A stretch of DNA of 64,000 nt from NCBI GenBank assembly GCA_009760855.2, contig WPIO01000002.1, positions 10,428,501 through 10,492,500 on the forward strand. The letters are read 5' to 3'. How positions within the stretch are numbered: the stretch's first letter is position 1; each line of letters opens with the position of its first letter. A program made the position numbers and the translations under genes. Under the pieces are notes generated by a model. It was not told the DNA's origin and did not search any database. It saw only the letters and a list, made by a program, of their open reading frames with translations. This DNA is from Cristatella mucedo. Its lineage: Eukaryota; Bryozoa; Phylactolaemata; Cristatellidae. Shown piece after piece: positions 52,741 to 63,629 of the stretch.

Positions 52741-53365
52741 TTATGTCATGGTAATCAACGTGAAAATAAATTTCGGAGCTAGCCATCATGTTCTATTCAG
52801 ATCGAAGTTCATGGACAATATATGTCAAGGCTTGCCAGAAATTTAAGTGGCATGCGCTGTACAAACAAGACTAGTATTCTGCAAGTCGATCTTGCAGAAC
52901 GACACCAAAAAGGCTTTAAGCCCCTGCAGCTAGTAACGAATACGTCTGCAAATCTGGCCAAATCGTCCAACAGGTTCGACCATATGCTGCCTTTGCTGAA
53001 GGAGCAGCGATGGCTGTCGGTCGATCGATGGACACTCGAAGAAATTCAAAGTTAAACTGAAAAGGTCACCTCTGCTTGACTTCTTCATACCTAGCTGAAC
53101 CGCTGAATTCTTTCCGCCTCGTCGCACCCTCAGGTCCCCTGTGAGACAGTATAATTGCAGATGCCAAGTTTTGCTTAAGAACCTGACGAAAACTCTGGCT
53201 CTCATCTGGTATTCCTCGACTGCAAAACTCACTTCCTCAGTTCTCATTCAACGACAAGTATTTTCTTGAAGTCGACTCAAGCATATCAATTGACCGAGTA
53301 ATAATCGCTTTGGTGTTATAACGGCCTTCTTAGGAGGAAAGAATTTGGGCCTCTGTCCTTGATTT
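52740..53365 (+). repeat. Composite repeat, module C: LINE thumb (sense)
   Basis: The frame at 52,822-53,055 reads QVDLAERHQKGF, LQLVTNTSANLAKSSNRF and DHMLPLLKEQRWLSVDRWTL, one of the clearest thumb remnants. Further tail words follow to 53,350. The minus frame over it is a shadow. Confidence 0.65.
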
Positions 53366-54360
53366 TTTATCTTTCGGCAGCTTTTGATCACCTATCAGTT
53401 ATCGTCAAACGAGCGTCCATCATATCGCTTGAGCATCTCGGACACTGCACCACAAAGGCTTGGGTTGTATCTCAGCAGGAGATGACAGAGTATTAATGAT
53501 AAGTGATATAGATCATCCAATGGGGAAACGCTGGAGTGTTGCCTGTATAGTACTCTGTGCTTCAGTCGTTTTTTTTGTTTCACGTTATCGACTCTCCTTC
53601 TTACCGATGCGATTGCGAGGCACAATCCAAGTTTTCATTTACAATGCAGATGACACACAGCTGCGTCTTAGCATTATTCGCTCCTACTCATCCAGTCCAT
53701 CGAATTAATCCTTTCTATCATTTTTTCTTCTATTTCTTTGCTTTTTCTGTTTTACTTATTAGTTCTTTTCTTTCCTCTTCACGTTCTTCTTTTTCTATTT
53801 ACGTTTTTCTGTCTGCGAATCTAGCGATTGACAATTGGAAATGGATGGCAGTGAGCTTTTAAAGTTGAACGGCGATATAACCAATTAACTAGTTTTGGCT
53901 AAAATAGAGTGCGATTCAGAAAGGTGAAAACTTCAAAAGCTCCAAATCTCGTCTGCCAGCATACGTCCTGTTGAAACTGAGCGTAATGTACGTGTCTTGT
54001 TCCCCAGTGACCTGTCAGTGGACGACCCATAAGCTTCACAGTCACGGCTACCTACTTTCAGCAAAATAACATTGCTGTTATTCTGACTTACATAGACAGG
54101 AATACTACATCCACTTTGATTCACGCATTTTTGACATTCATGCTGTAGTTTTGTGGGTGTATGCGATCCGCTTAGCAAACAAATCTGCTCGACCAGAAAA
54201 TCTCCTGTAGCATCTACACGGAAATTAGGTGTACCGTAAACATAAACGCTTTACCAAATGAGCAAATCAGCTCAAAAGTCAACTCTGCCAACTTTAACCA
54301 ACCCAAAATTGATTAGACAAGGACACCTATAGATAAGCTTGCAGTGACATCTACCGTGGA
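53365..54360 (+). mobile_element. L2-like LINE RT palm remnant (sense, palindrome arm)
   Basis: Contains IFYLSAAFDHLSV (RT motif A area), KAWVVS, and YNADDTQLRLS (motif C) in the 53,460-53,708 frame, then SDLSVDD, YIDRNTTSTLIHAF. Frames change between the blocks. It is the mirror of 10,450-11,440. Confidence 0.75.
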
Positions 54361-54491
54361 GAGGACTCGAGCTGCAGTAGCAGCAGCTGCTTGAGCACAA
54401 GCACCAGAAGCAGCAGCAACGCGAGGGTCAGGAGCTAAAATACCGGCAGCTACTTATATCACTTCGAGTGACCTGCAAACTCGGAAAATGA
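54360..54491 (+). pseudogene. Coiled-coil segment of RING family (sense)
   Basis: The frame from 54,372 reads LQ, a TAG at 54,378-54,380, then QQLLEHKHQKQQQ, QELKYRQLLIS and LRVTCKLGK to the TGA at 54,489-54,491. It is nearly identical to the inverted copy at 10,326-10,450 and clearly related to 14,853-14,987. The RING block is not present upstream. Confidence 0.5.
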
Positions 54492-54846
54492 TACTGATAC
54501 TAAGTGCATATTGCATGGCAACTTCAAGAGTCAACTCAACTTCGCAGTATAGCCCTTGGTAACCCATGAGGGACTTGGTTCTAAAAGTGTCAACGCCTAA
54601 ATTCATCTGCCTTAGTATAAAGATCTGACAAGACTTTATAAATAATTGGGCTGGAATTTATAGCTAAAGCATCGCGATATAGGCGGCCTAAATATAAGCC
54701 TATCTAACTTACCGTGTCTTTCTTTCATGAAACCACATCAGCATGCAATACCTTCGCAATCCAAACCCAGTGGTTTTATTTATATGGACAGCACATCCCG
54801 AATAAGGCTATCAAAGTATCGAAAAAGTATACTTTTGCTGCAAAGT
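54491..54846. repeat. Palindrome inner arm / coiled-coil 3' flank
   Basis: Inverted match to 9,960-10,325 (CCTTGGTAACCCATGAGGGACTTGGTTC, TTACCGTGTCTTTC). No coding signal. Confidence 0.7.
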
Positions 54847-54874
54847 ATATATATATACATATACATATATATAT

Positions 54875-54937
<63 letters not shown>
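54846..54937. repeat. (TA)n microsatellite
   Basis: About 90 bases, mainly TA with a few CA steps; mirror of the tract at 9,608-9,680. Confidence 0.95.
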
Positions 54938-54940
<3 letters not shown>

Positions 54941-54999
54941 AGTCATTTAATCACATAAAAGTTTTTTATAATCTTTAGTTTCCGAATAAGGTAGAAGGC

Positions 55000-55740
55000 A
55001 GGCTTCAGCTTAAAGACATAGTTTTAGTGGTAACATGCCACTATATGCCGAGGACAGTCCAACGGCTTCTGACGAGCAAAAGTGACTCTGTAAAGTACTG
55101 TTAAGTGACGCTGTCAAGCAGTGTAGTGTTTTGTAGGCCAAATTGACGCTTCAAGTGCAGCAGGGGGTGGAGCTAGGTGCAAGTTGGCTCCCGCGAGACA
55201 AGCACGAGCTGATGCATGCACCTATGAACTCACGTACACACTCACACACATATTAGTTGCCCTCAACGATCTTTTAAAGTTTCTCCATGTCTTATCCTTA
55301 CACGTCTTAGGAAACAGGTTTTATCGGTGCTCGAAGGTTGTCGACTCATTAACTTGACCCGTGACGATTTGTTTCATGAAGCTCAACTGACATTGCCGTG
55401 GCTGTGCATGCACTCCGGTTGCTTCCCAATCGCCATAGCTTTTCTCGCAGAGAGCTCAACCAGCTACGGCCAGTCCTTCGTGTTCTGTCGCTCGAGGCTG
55501 GACTTGCTGTCCGACAGCCTAATAAGGCATTACTTCGGGAACGCAAAAAAAAGAAAGAAAAAAGGTATGCCCTAAGGAATGCGCACGTTTTTTATGCCTG
55601 TACGATAACTCGTCGACGCCAAGCCAGTACTGATTTAGCGCCAGATTTAGTCCCGCCCACGCAGGACTTGATGGCCAACTTAGTACCGCCCACAGCTCGT
55701 GCCTAAATCCGGGTGGTATGTACGAAAGAGGGTTTTCCCG
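55000..55740. repeat. Palindrome inner arm, distal part (pairs with 8,612-9,470)
   Basis: Inverted match to 8,612-9,470 along its length, including GTTTTCCCGGAATG at the end. ORFs on either strand are not shared. Confidence 0.8.
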
Positions 55741-57572
55741 GAATGCAAGCCAGTACCGGTAGAAGATGAGTTCGCCGCTGCACTCATCATTGCAGAGAAG
55801 TGTGAGGAGAATATAAATAAAATAAAGATGGCGTTTAAAAAACAATTTGTTAAGGAAGCAGTAGAAAGTAATGAGCCCAGTCATGGGTGTGTTGCTGGCT
55901 AGGACTGGGCCTGACTGGATGGACATGGCCGGATGTGCGGTGACGAGAGGTCACCGGGGCTCTTGGGTAAGGAGAGTCTGCCTGGTAAGTCGTGCTGTTG
56001 AACGCTCCCGGTCTCGCCGAGCTATGCACCTGGATGGGTGCAGGAGTGCTCCGGCGATGCGGCCACGCATGCAAGGCTACAAGTACCCAAGGTTCAAGAC
56101 GAGCCAGATAGCACTCTCGTTGATGTGGCTTCCCCCTGCAGCGTGTTCGTGGACCCCCGTGAGCTGGCGTTATTTGGCGAAGCTCTCGACTGTGGTATAC
56201 GTCGACCCCGACTATCCAAGCAGTTACTCAGCTAGCCGGGTCTTTGACGGCGTACGCTTGTACTATCGGAACGGAGTCGGTATACGGGAGGACTGCAGAA
56301 GCCGACTGACTAACTGACAAGTTTGTTCGCGCTTGCTTCGTTGTCTCGCGCCCCTATAGTTTACTTTTGGTTTATTTTAGTTTACTGTAGGATTTTCCTT
56401 TAGGCTTTTTTAAATCCCCTGCTGTTGTTGGCGCAGTCGTAATTATAAAGAGGTCTAACCTGACGGCCGCTCGTCTTACCCTAGCTCTGCGGCAAGGAGC
56501 GTGGCGGCACTCTGTGGGAAATTGCCTCTAACCCCTGGATTTCGGATACAATGTTAAGTAATGTGCGCCATTATGGGTTTGTTGGTGAATTTGAAAAACA
56601 GACGCATAATTGTTCAATGTGATGCTCTGACGCCTCAATATAGTCAGGCCTACGAATGTTACTCGTTTTATTTCGGCCGTGCGGTAAACGTGTCAACTTA
56701 CCGGTAATTTTTTTTAATCAGCTTTTCGTTCTTACCTTTTGACATTTCGGTGAATAGTATATGCCAGAAGTCGGGTAGCCCTTATATTCTCGTATATTTC
56801 TATACATGATAATATGCATGTCTTCATATCTGCAACGGCAGAAGTCGAGTTCGCAGCTTCAAGCGTCATTATAGAGTGTGAGGAGAATATAAAGAAATAA
56901 AAATAAGAGTTTAGAAAAAGCATTTTTGGGTAAGGGACCAGAACCGAGTAATGTGAGCCATAAGAGGTGTACTGGTGTATGGTGCTCAGTAATGTGTGAC
57001 GTTACAGGTTTGTGGTGGATTTGATAAAAGGACGCATGGGGTATTCTATATGGAAAACGTTTAAGCACTGGCTATGCATAACGTTTAAGCATCCCATTTG
57101 CAAGGACTTTCTCTGATCACCTCAATATTCTCGAGCCTACGAATTTCAGCCATTCTTATTTAGGCCGTGCTCTAGGTCTTGATTGGTCGGCTGGACCAAG
57201 GAGGAGCCAAAAAGTTGAGACGGTTCTCCTGACGAATCTGCAGACTTGGCTCCTCGACCCAAAACATTGTGACAAAAGATGACGTAGTAACTCATATTGG
57301 TGGAAAATCTGTCCCAAACATTTGGGAAAGCCGGCCTGTAAACGCAGCTTTAGACAATGCCAGCAAGCCTCGGTGCTGCTTTTATCCCGTTTTAGGAACT
57401 TCGAGTAATCCTGTAATAATAATAATAGAATATAATTGATTTATATAGAAATGTGAAAAGATGGTCGCGTTTTCATTAGGAAGCAACACGGCAGCAAGGT
57501 TTCTGAATTGAAACAACAATGATAATAATAAACATATGTAAATATATATATATATATATATATATAATAAAA
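55740..57572. other. Right-arm-specific segment of higher GC, unassigned
   Basis: This 1.8 kb has no counterpart in the left arm. A GC-rich part (55,870-56,320) has overlapping frames on the plus strand (55,871-56,317, 148 codons; 56,038-56,235) and one on the minus strand; none shows a known domain. A short run GTGTGAGGAGAATATAAA recurs at 56,876, so part of the segment is duplicated. TGGCGCAGTCG at 56,429-56,439 looks like a tRNA primer-binding site of some LTR retroelements. I cannot name the segment. Confidence 0.3.
57542..57567. repeat. (TA)n microsatellite
   Basis: About 25 bases of TA immediately beside the 3' end of the SINE at 57,572. Confidence 0.9.
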
Positions 57573-57743
57573 TAAATCCTAGCTGATTAGACAGCCTTTT
57601 TTGTATAGCGACTGAAGAGCCTTAATGGCTATCACCACCGCTTGCCGTGGCGATAAATGATTCGCCCACCACAGTAGCCCACGACCTCGGGACCGAGGTC
57701 ATGAAAGCAACCGCCTTACCTAGTGTGCCCTCACGGCTCACTG

Positions 57744-57748
<5 letters not shown>
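57572..57748 (-). mobile_element. tRNA-derived SINE (antisense)
   Basis: Second copy of the SINE at 12,008-12,185: TAAATCCTAGCTGATTAGAC, CTATCACCACCGCTTGCC and CTCGGGACCGAGGTCATGAAAG in plus coordinates. The B box is eroded (GTAGCCCACGACC). Microsatellites flank it on both sides. Confidence 0.75.

Positions 57749-57784
<36 letters not shown>
57749..57784. repeat. (TA)n microsatellite
   Basis: About 36 bases of TA at the head side of the SINE. Confidence 0.9.
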
Positions 57785-57787
<3 letters not shown>

Positions 57788-57854
57788 ACCTCTCTCAGGC
57801 TTGGAAGTTGCTTCACATGCAGGCACCAGCCTACCTATAGGACCTCCTTTAACT

Positions 57855-57960
57855 TTCGGTGTACTCACCTATCACGTGTTTCTCAACTTACACTCCTCTC
57901 GCTGTCCCTCGTGCTGAACGAAAATTGTTATGGCGATCTGACCTGCAGCTCTTACGAGCC
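57855..57960. repeat. Palindrome-arm segment paired with 7,900-8,026
   Basis: Inverted match: TATCACGTGTTTCTCAACTT, CTCTCGCTGTCCCTCGTGCTG and TTGTTATGGCGATCTG. Confidence 0.65.
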
Positions 57961-58440
57961 TAAAGTCGTGAGCTCACAGTTAGCAGTGACAACTGCCTGC
58001 GATGACTTCATCTTTAAAGTCTCAGCTAAACCACGCTCCGGTGAGATTTATCGTTTGTCCCGCTGAACATACCCTTGATTTGTCGAGTGAGCTATTAGTT
58101 CTTAAATTAGGACCATTTGGTGAATAGTATTTCCCAGAGGTCAGGGAGAAATTATATTCTCTTCATTTTATTTACTGCATGGTATTTGTTATAGTCATGC
58201 GCTTGAGCATGCTTGTATCGGCCAAGTTCTAGCTAGCTCGTGTTTTTCTAGAGTTAATACCACACATATCTTCCTCTTTGCTTAATTTTATATTTCGTCT
58301 AGTCACTAAGCACCTGCATAGTGGTCTAATTCTCTAAGCGTGCAATAGAAACGACCTACTTTGAGTACTGTTATTATTTAGCTTACTTGGAAGCTTTCAT
58401 TGTCATACTATTGCTACTAATATCATAGGGCTCCTGTCCA
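57960..58440. other. No recognised feature
   Basis: AT-rich; no second copy or conserved frame was seen in this 480-base stretch. Confidence 0.35.
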
Positions 58441-58870
58441 GCCATGGAAAGTGATAAGCCACCCTTTAAGTTTAATTGCACCAATCGCTTTCTTAGGACA
58501 GATACAGTATACAGTTTATGCTGCAATGGTTACCAGCAGCGATCGCGGGAGTAAAATCTGCAGATAGCCGATAGTCTTCTGCAAGTATTTCTGAAATTAG
58601 GCAGCGCTGGAACTTCAGTGAGCTCATAACAGCAAAAGCCATCTCCTTACTACTGCTAATGCAGAGGATTTCAACGATGATAAGGTGACCAATGCTGCAT
58701 GGGTGCTGACTAGTTCTGAAGTTGCATGTTTTGAAAACAGTAAACCCGTTATATGGCTTGGGAAGTCCGAGTCTATTGTGCATTCACTAGCTAAGAGCTG
58801 GAAGCTGATAATATGCAGGTTTCTAATAATGCAGCCTTTACCTGAGATCGTATAATCAAGTGACTGCTTC
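58440..58870 (+). repeat. Endonuclease-region repeat (related to DR1 end)
   Basis: Matches 12,500-12,900, 32,560-32,790 and 40,780-41,000 (TATGCTGCAATGGTTACCAGC, GATAAGGTGACCAATGC, AAGAGCTGGAAGC). Frames are broken; it probably derives from the endonuclease part of a LINE. Confidence 0.55.
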
Positions 58871-59055
58871 TCCTGCGACTTGTGCATTCCGTCGATGCTT
58901 GTTTTCTGTAAGTCAGCCACTCATACTGCAACTTATTTCCTAAACATTGAGTGCATAAGGAGTATAGCGATTGGCTAAATCTGAACTTTTCCCTGAGAAG
59001 GTCGGGCACTGTTTGGAGTTGCCACAAGCAAATAAAACACTTTGACTTTAACTTC
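58870..59055. other. No recognised feature
   Basis: The minus frame 58,791-59,300 (169 codons) crosses this stretch into the palindrome arm. It is open in this copy only and has no motif I know, so I do not call it a gene. Confidence 0.35.
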
Positions 59056-59950
59056 TGCAAGTGGTAGCAGAAGTTAAGTATTCCACGCCTGCGCTCAGGT
59101 TGCACTGGCTCGGAATCAAGGTGGGCATAATGATAAGGTCTCGTCTTCTTGTTGCATTTAATTGCTAATTTTTTACCACTACGTGATCTCAGACATTTCT
59201 GCACGTTGGCATTAAAAATTGAGACGCAATACCAACAAACAAACTGTTGGAAAAGTTGGAAAGCAAAAGTTGGAGTTCTTCTTCGAAAGCTTCTTTGCAC
59301 GTGAAATTTTCTCGTTCCGGAGCTAATGCGACTGCATGCACGATCGACACTTGCCTCGCCCCAGATTCGAAGGAAGGTCCAAGATCAGCCGGAAGTAGCT
59401 ACTATTTGATCATGCAATAATATAGTCGATTCTGACTTTAGCTCCTTGTTGTAAGTCACACTTGGGTATCGGTACTGCCTTAAACCAGGCCAGGTTTCCT
59501 CCAACTCTAGTGGCTGATTTCACTGTAGATGTAGTTTAACAATAACCTCACAGGATTAAGCAGGCAAGTATTCAGCTGACTTGATCATGTGGATGTCGTT
59601 TAGATACGCTCGTCCTCCTATGCATCTACATCGTCTCTCCGGTTCTCCGGTTCCACTTTGTCATTACGTAAGTCCCTCCGGAATGAAGGAAAACAATTCA
59701 AAAAATAAAACTTGAGAAGTTCTTAAACTTAAATACGGATTATTGTCTACGTTCATAGCAGTATAGCACTTGTTCAGGGTTATATTTTCCTGTGGGCTAT
59801 ATCTCCACTATACTATACACTATATAATAATGTTTCATCTGTTTCCGTTTTACTAAACTTTAATAGTAATATTATTACATTCGCAATGCGCCCTCAGAGA
59901 ACTTACTCTCTTTGAAAACTCTTACTTCTTTGACAACTAGTTTCTCAACT
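59055..59950. repeat. Palindrome outer arm (pairs with 6,965-7,900)
   Basis: Inverted match to 6,965-7,900 throughout (GGAAGGTCCAAGATCAGCCGG, AACCAGGCCAGGTTTCC, GATACGCTCGTC). Confidence 0.75.
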
Positions 59951-60340
59951 GGGCATTGTCTGCCCCAGCCAAAGTCGGTGCATTCGGCTGCAGCTGCCTC
60001 TCTTCTGCTCGGCGAATTCAGCACCAATGCAGATGATTCGGACAGCGCATCAGACGTGATAATCATTGGTGAAGAAAGGCTGTGACACAATGGCATGCCA
60101 GTCAGCTTGCCGAGCTAGAGTGACGGCCACCGTTGGAGCAGCTCTCGAAGCACCCTGGGGGCTGCTGCTGCACCAGAGCAGGAAGCAGTGGAGGTAAGGA
60201 ATTTGCAAGCAGTGCCAATACACTTAGGAGCCGTTAAGGAAGCAGTCGCGTATGTCCGTCGTTACCCTGAACTCACTCCCACCAGCAGCCATGCTGTCGA
60301 CTCTATGGCCGACGGACGGGTGAGTTCGCCTGTAATCGCC
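59950..60340 (+). pseudogene. Module A: SIM-like frame (sense, broken)
   Basis: The plus strand reads ADDSDSASDVIIIGEER, then a stop, then NGMPVSLPS and another stop, SRSTLGAAAAPE and a Val-rich tail. The Ser/Asp cluster before V-I-I-I-G is the SIM-like core. It is the mirror of 6,530-6,900. The 73-codon minus frame over the same DNA is its shadow. Confidence 0.5.
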
Positions 60341-60685
60341 AGAATTTGAGACACTTTTTGCAGTGCCTATCAATGCTGGCTAACGTGCATTTTAAGCAGC
60401 CCAGGCGCCTAGTTTTAGACCTTAGATAAAATGATTCTAGACTTTCCTGACTGTTGACTCTGACCTTTGACTACGATGGAAATCTTTTGAAGGCGTGCTA
60501 CTTTTTAGCAGGTCACTCAATGAGCCATGCAACCGCATGAAGCTCCGTCACACTCTCCCGGGTGGCTACGTGACTTCGAATTTGGGACTATTGTCTTGGG
60601 ACAAACTTCATGAGGCTTTATGGGCTGCGCTCCGTCAGATTTCAAATTTAAGTTATTTCTCCTGAGAAGATCTAGTATATTTGTC
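60340..60685 (+). repeat. Composite repeat linker (sense)
   Basis: Matches 2,220-2,545 and the inverse of 6,195-6,530. No coding signal. Confidence 0.65.
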
Positions 60686-60815
60686 ACACTGCCCTGGTTT
60701 AGGCTCTAGATACTCTCTTTGAAGACGTGGGTCATCAATTTTAGCCCTAAGGCATACCTGAGGCCCTATATTGAGAATTATCTTTTCTGAGGGTGCTATA
60801 TGAATAGATTATAAT
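60685..60815 (+). mobile_element. SINE-like element with L2-type 3' end (sense)
   Basis: Has GTGGGTCATCAATTTTAGCC in the B-box position and GAGGCCCTATATTGAG to CTGAGGGTGCTATATG as the hairpin arms. Mirror of 6,045-6,195. Confidence 0.55.
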
Positions 60816-60819
60816 CATG

Positions 60820-60854
60820 CATATATATATATACATATTTATATATGCGTGTGT

Positions 60855-60910
<56 letters not shown>
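60820..60910. repeat. (TA)n(TG)n microsatellite
   Basis: TA run, a short TATATGCG junction, and about 65 bases of TG. Mirror of 5,848-5,911. Confidence 0.95.
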
Positions 60911-60911
<1 letters not shown>

Positions 60912-60914
60912 CAT

Positions 60915-61500
60915 TGTCGACGTAGGTAAATATAGTGCTAGATCTTTGGGTAAACCGATTGTAAGTTCATGCTCTGTTTCCCGAGGTGCCTTTCTCTTGG
61001 CATAGTCGGATATAACATTTGTAGAGGCGTTGAAGACGTTAGAGATTTTTCTAAGTAAACCTACCGATTAACAGAGTGAATAAATCCGACCTAAAAGTCA
61101 CCAAACCAGCTTTAACAGGCCATCCAGTTGAAACGTATGCATGAAAAGTGTCAGTTTCGTTTGAAATGAGCCTAGAAATAATCAAAATTTATCTTGCCCG
61201 ATGTTTGATTTGTTGGCCGTGATCTTGAAAAATCCGTCAACCAACCAACCACAAGTAATACTATCCTTAAAGAGGTTTCTGTCTTTCACGCATCGTTTCA
61301 CACTTTTTTGCAATTATATCGCACTTGAACGGTTGAGAGTGGCAATTGGTCTAGCAAATATGGTTCTGGCGTCGCTCAAATCTTATTGTATGACCGTGTT
61401 CATTCCTTTTCGAGTAGTGTTCGTATCCTATTCTTCAATGACCAGTCACCTGGGTAGTTACAAAAGGATTTAATACTTAGCTGTATTTAAAAATAAAAAT
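60915..61500 (+). repeat. Composite repeat linker and module B (sense, open frame)
   Basis: The frame 61,201-61,473 reads VILKNPSTNQPQVILSLKRF, FTHRFTLFCNYIAL and LRVAIGLANMVLASLKSYC, the module B words. It is the mirror of 5,256-5,528. Function unknown. Confidence 0.5.
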
Positions 61501-61504
61501 AAAA

Positions 61505-61655
61505 TATAATTCATTTGTACGGCACCCTAAGTGAACCTAATATCTACTTAGGTGTTTCACGTGTGCTATTGGGCTCATGTCCACGATCTCGGCCAGACCT
61601 TGGTCTAGGCGAGTACCTTAAATACTAGGCTAACAGCTCTGTAAAATCTTTTATT
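61505..61655 (-). mobile_element. tRNA-derived SINE (antisense)
   Basis: On the minus strand GTTAGCCTAGTATTTAAGG is an A-box fit, GATCGTGGACATGAGCCC a B-box fit, and AAACACCTAAGTAGATATTAG to TAGGGTGCC the hairpin. It occupies the mirror position of the SINE at 5,105-5,250. Confidence 0.7.
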
Positions 61656-62540
61656 TGGATTCGGCCACAATTATGATGATAATACTTAGCTGTATTAGTG
61701 TGATTTCTTTTTTAACTATTTTAACTATTCAAATCCCCTGCACGGACTCGTAGACAAAATGCCTGTCTTTCAGATATTCGATTATGATAGTCAGATAATT
61801 TCCAAAACCTAAACTACAATAAAACTGAGCTCGATTATACACGAAACTCGAAGCGTGTGGCTCGACTAGAGGACTTGGCTTTTCCTATTATTGATGCCTA
61901 TGCCGCTAGTGATGAATATGGTTGGCTGAAACCTATCAGATTTTCGTCCACTTGATTCCTTTGCTGACGAATAAGCAATGGCATTTGGTCGATCAATGGA
62001 CACTCGACAAAATTTCAAGTCTAAATCAAATGGTTCCCTTTGGCTTGACTTCTTCATACCTAGCTGAACTCCTGCAACTGTTTTCGTCTCGTAGTCCCCT
62101 CAATTTACATATGGGACGATATAATCTCCGATTCATAGTTTCGCTTAAGGAACTTTAGCCACGGAAGCTATTGCTCTGCAGCTCCTTGACTGCCGAACTC
62201 ACATGCTCAGGTCAAATTCAACGACGTGTAATCTCGTGAAGCCGACTGTGGCACAGTATTTCACCGAGTCATCATGGCTTCATAAGTATAACGGCATTCT
62301 TAGGTATGCAAAATTTGAATTGGGGATTTGACTTCAATGATTGATTACTTGAGTGGTTTCCATCCAGTGCAATAAGATGAAGAACATAACGCCTTTGTAG
62401 ATGGCATTGCATTATCTCCTGATTTAACAAGGTATGAAAAATTTGTTCGGTTAAATTTATCTGCAGTTGTTTATCCCTTTTCACCTTACGAGCGTCTCTC
62501 ATATCCTGAAGCATCACCGGCACAGCACTGCAAAGGCTTG
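61655..62540 (+). repeat. Composite repeat, module C (sense) with a small module E insertion
   Basis: Contains thumb remnants (RFSST-type region near 61,940, PLLTNKQWHLVDQWTL, LTSSYLAELL) and the ATEAIALQLLDCRTH phrase at about 62,160-62,200. The part 62,330-62,480 matches module E inverted. Mirror of 4,480-5,040. Confidence 0.6.
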
Positions 62541-63400
62541 GATCGTTTCTTTATGGGAGATTTCAGAGTATTGATGGGAACGGATATCGATCGTCTGAGG
62601 GGGAAGCTTTGAGTATTGTGTATTCAGGGCTCTATGCATCAGTCTATTGTTTATTCTTTTCACCGTATAAGACTCTCCCTGTTGTCGATGATACTCCCCG
62701 GCACAACCTAAGCTTTCACTGCAATGCAAATGACACTCAGCTGTACCTCAGCTTGGATCACTCCTACCCTCCTGCACGTCGAATTCATTCTTTTTAGTCT
62801 TTTTCTTCTATTTAATTACTTTATTTTACTCGTTATTGCCACTTCTTTACTCTATATCTTCTTATATTCCTTCTCCTTGTGTTGATTGGCAAACACATCT
62901 GGATGGCAGCAAGCTTTTCAAATATAATAGCGATATAACCAATTAATTATTTGCTACTAAAACCAAGTGCAATTCAGAAATTTGAAAATAGCAAACGCTC
63001 CAAATCTGCTCTACCTACATATGTCTGCTGCATCTGAACGTAATCTTGGTGTCTTGTTCCGCTCTGACCTGTCAGTTGAGTATGACATAAGCCTTACAGT
63101 CACGTCAACGTACTTTTCACTGCATATCATTGCTAAAACTCGGGCTTCCATAGACAAGAATACTACATCCATATTGGTCTATGTATTTGTGACATCCTGT
63201 CTCAACGTGTCTGGGTATATGGGATCCGGCTAGTTCACCAATCGGCTCGACCAGAACATCTCTTTTAGCGCCTGCAAGAAACCTAAGTGTACCATAAGCA
63301 AAACCCTTTACCAAATGAGTACACCAGATCTACAGTCAATTCGGCCAACTTTCACCAACTTATCATTGCAAAAATTTAGGCTCTATTAGAAAAGAACACG
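62540..63400 (+). mobile_element. L2-like LINE RT palm remnant (sense)
   Basis: Contains KAWIVSLWE, then HNLSFHCNANDTQLYLSL, in which the catalytic ADD has become AND, then RSDLSVEYDISLTV, IDKNTTSILVYVFVTSCL. The change of the first catalytic Asp and the frame breaks make it dead. Mirror of 3,870-4,480. Confidence 0.7.
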
Positions 63401-63513
63401 GTAGTCAAAGTTTTTTGAATTCCTCGCATAGACTTAAAAGACTCGTTACTTGGGTGTCTTTCTTTCACGGCCATATGAAACTTAAAAATTATCAAAAAGC
63501 CAGATGGTTTAGA

Positions 63514-63620
<107 letters not shown>

Positions 63621-63629
63621 ACTAATAGT

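Noticed and set aside
54714-54978. Tyr/Ile-rich frames over TA tracts (also 9,492-9,790, 38,639-38,849, 63,415-63,618)
   Set aside because: They are translations of microsatellites.
55871-56317. 148-codon frame in GC-rich DNA, with an alternative frame at 56,038-56,235
   Set aside because: Three frames overlap on the same DNA, none has a recognisable domain, and higher GC lowers stop frequency. Listed only as an unassigned segment.
58791-59300. 169-codon open frame on the minus strand
   Set aside because: Its mirror copy at 7,700-7,900 has no matching frame and there is no known motif, so it is probably open by chance.
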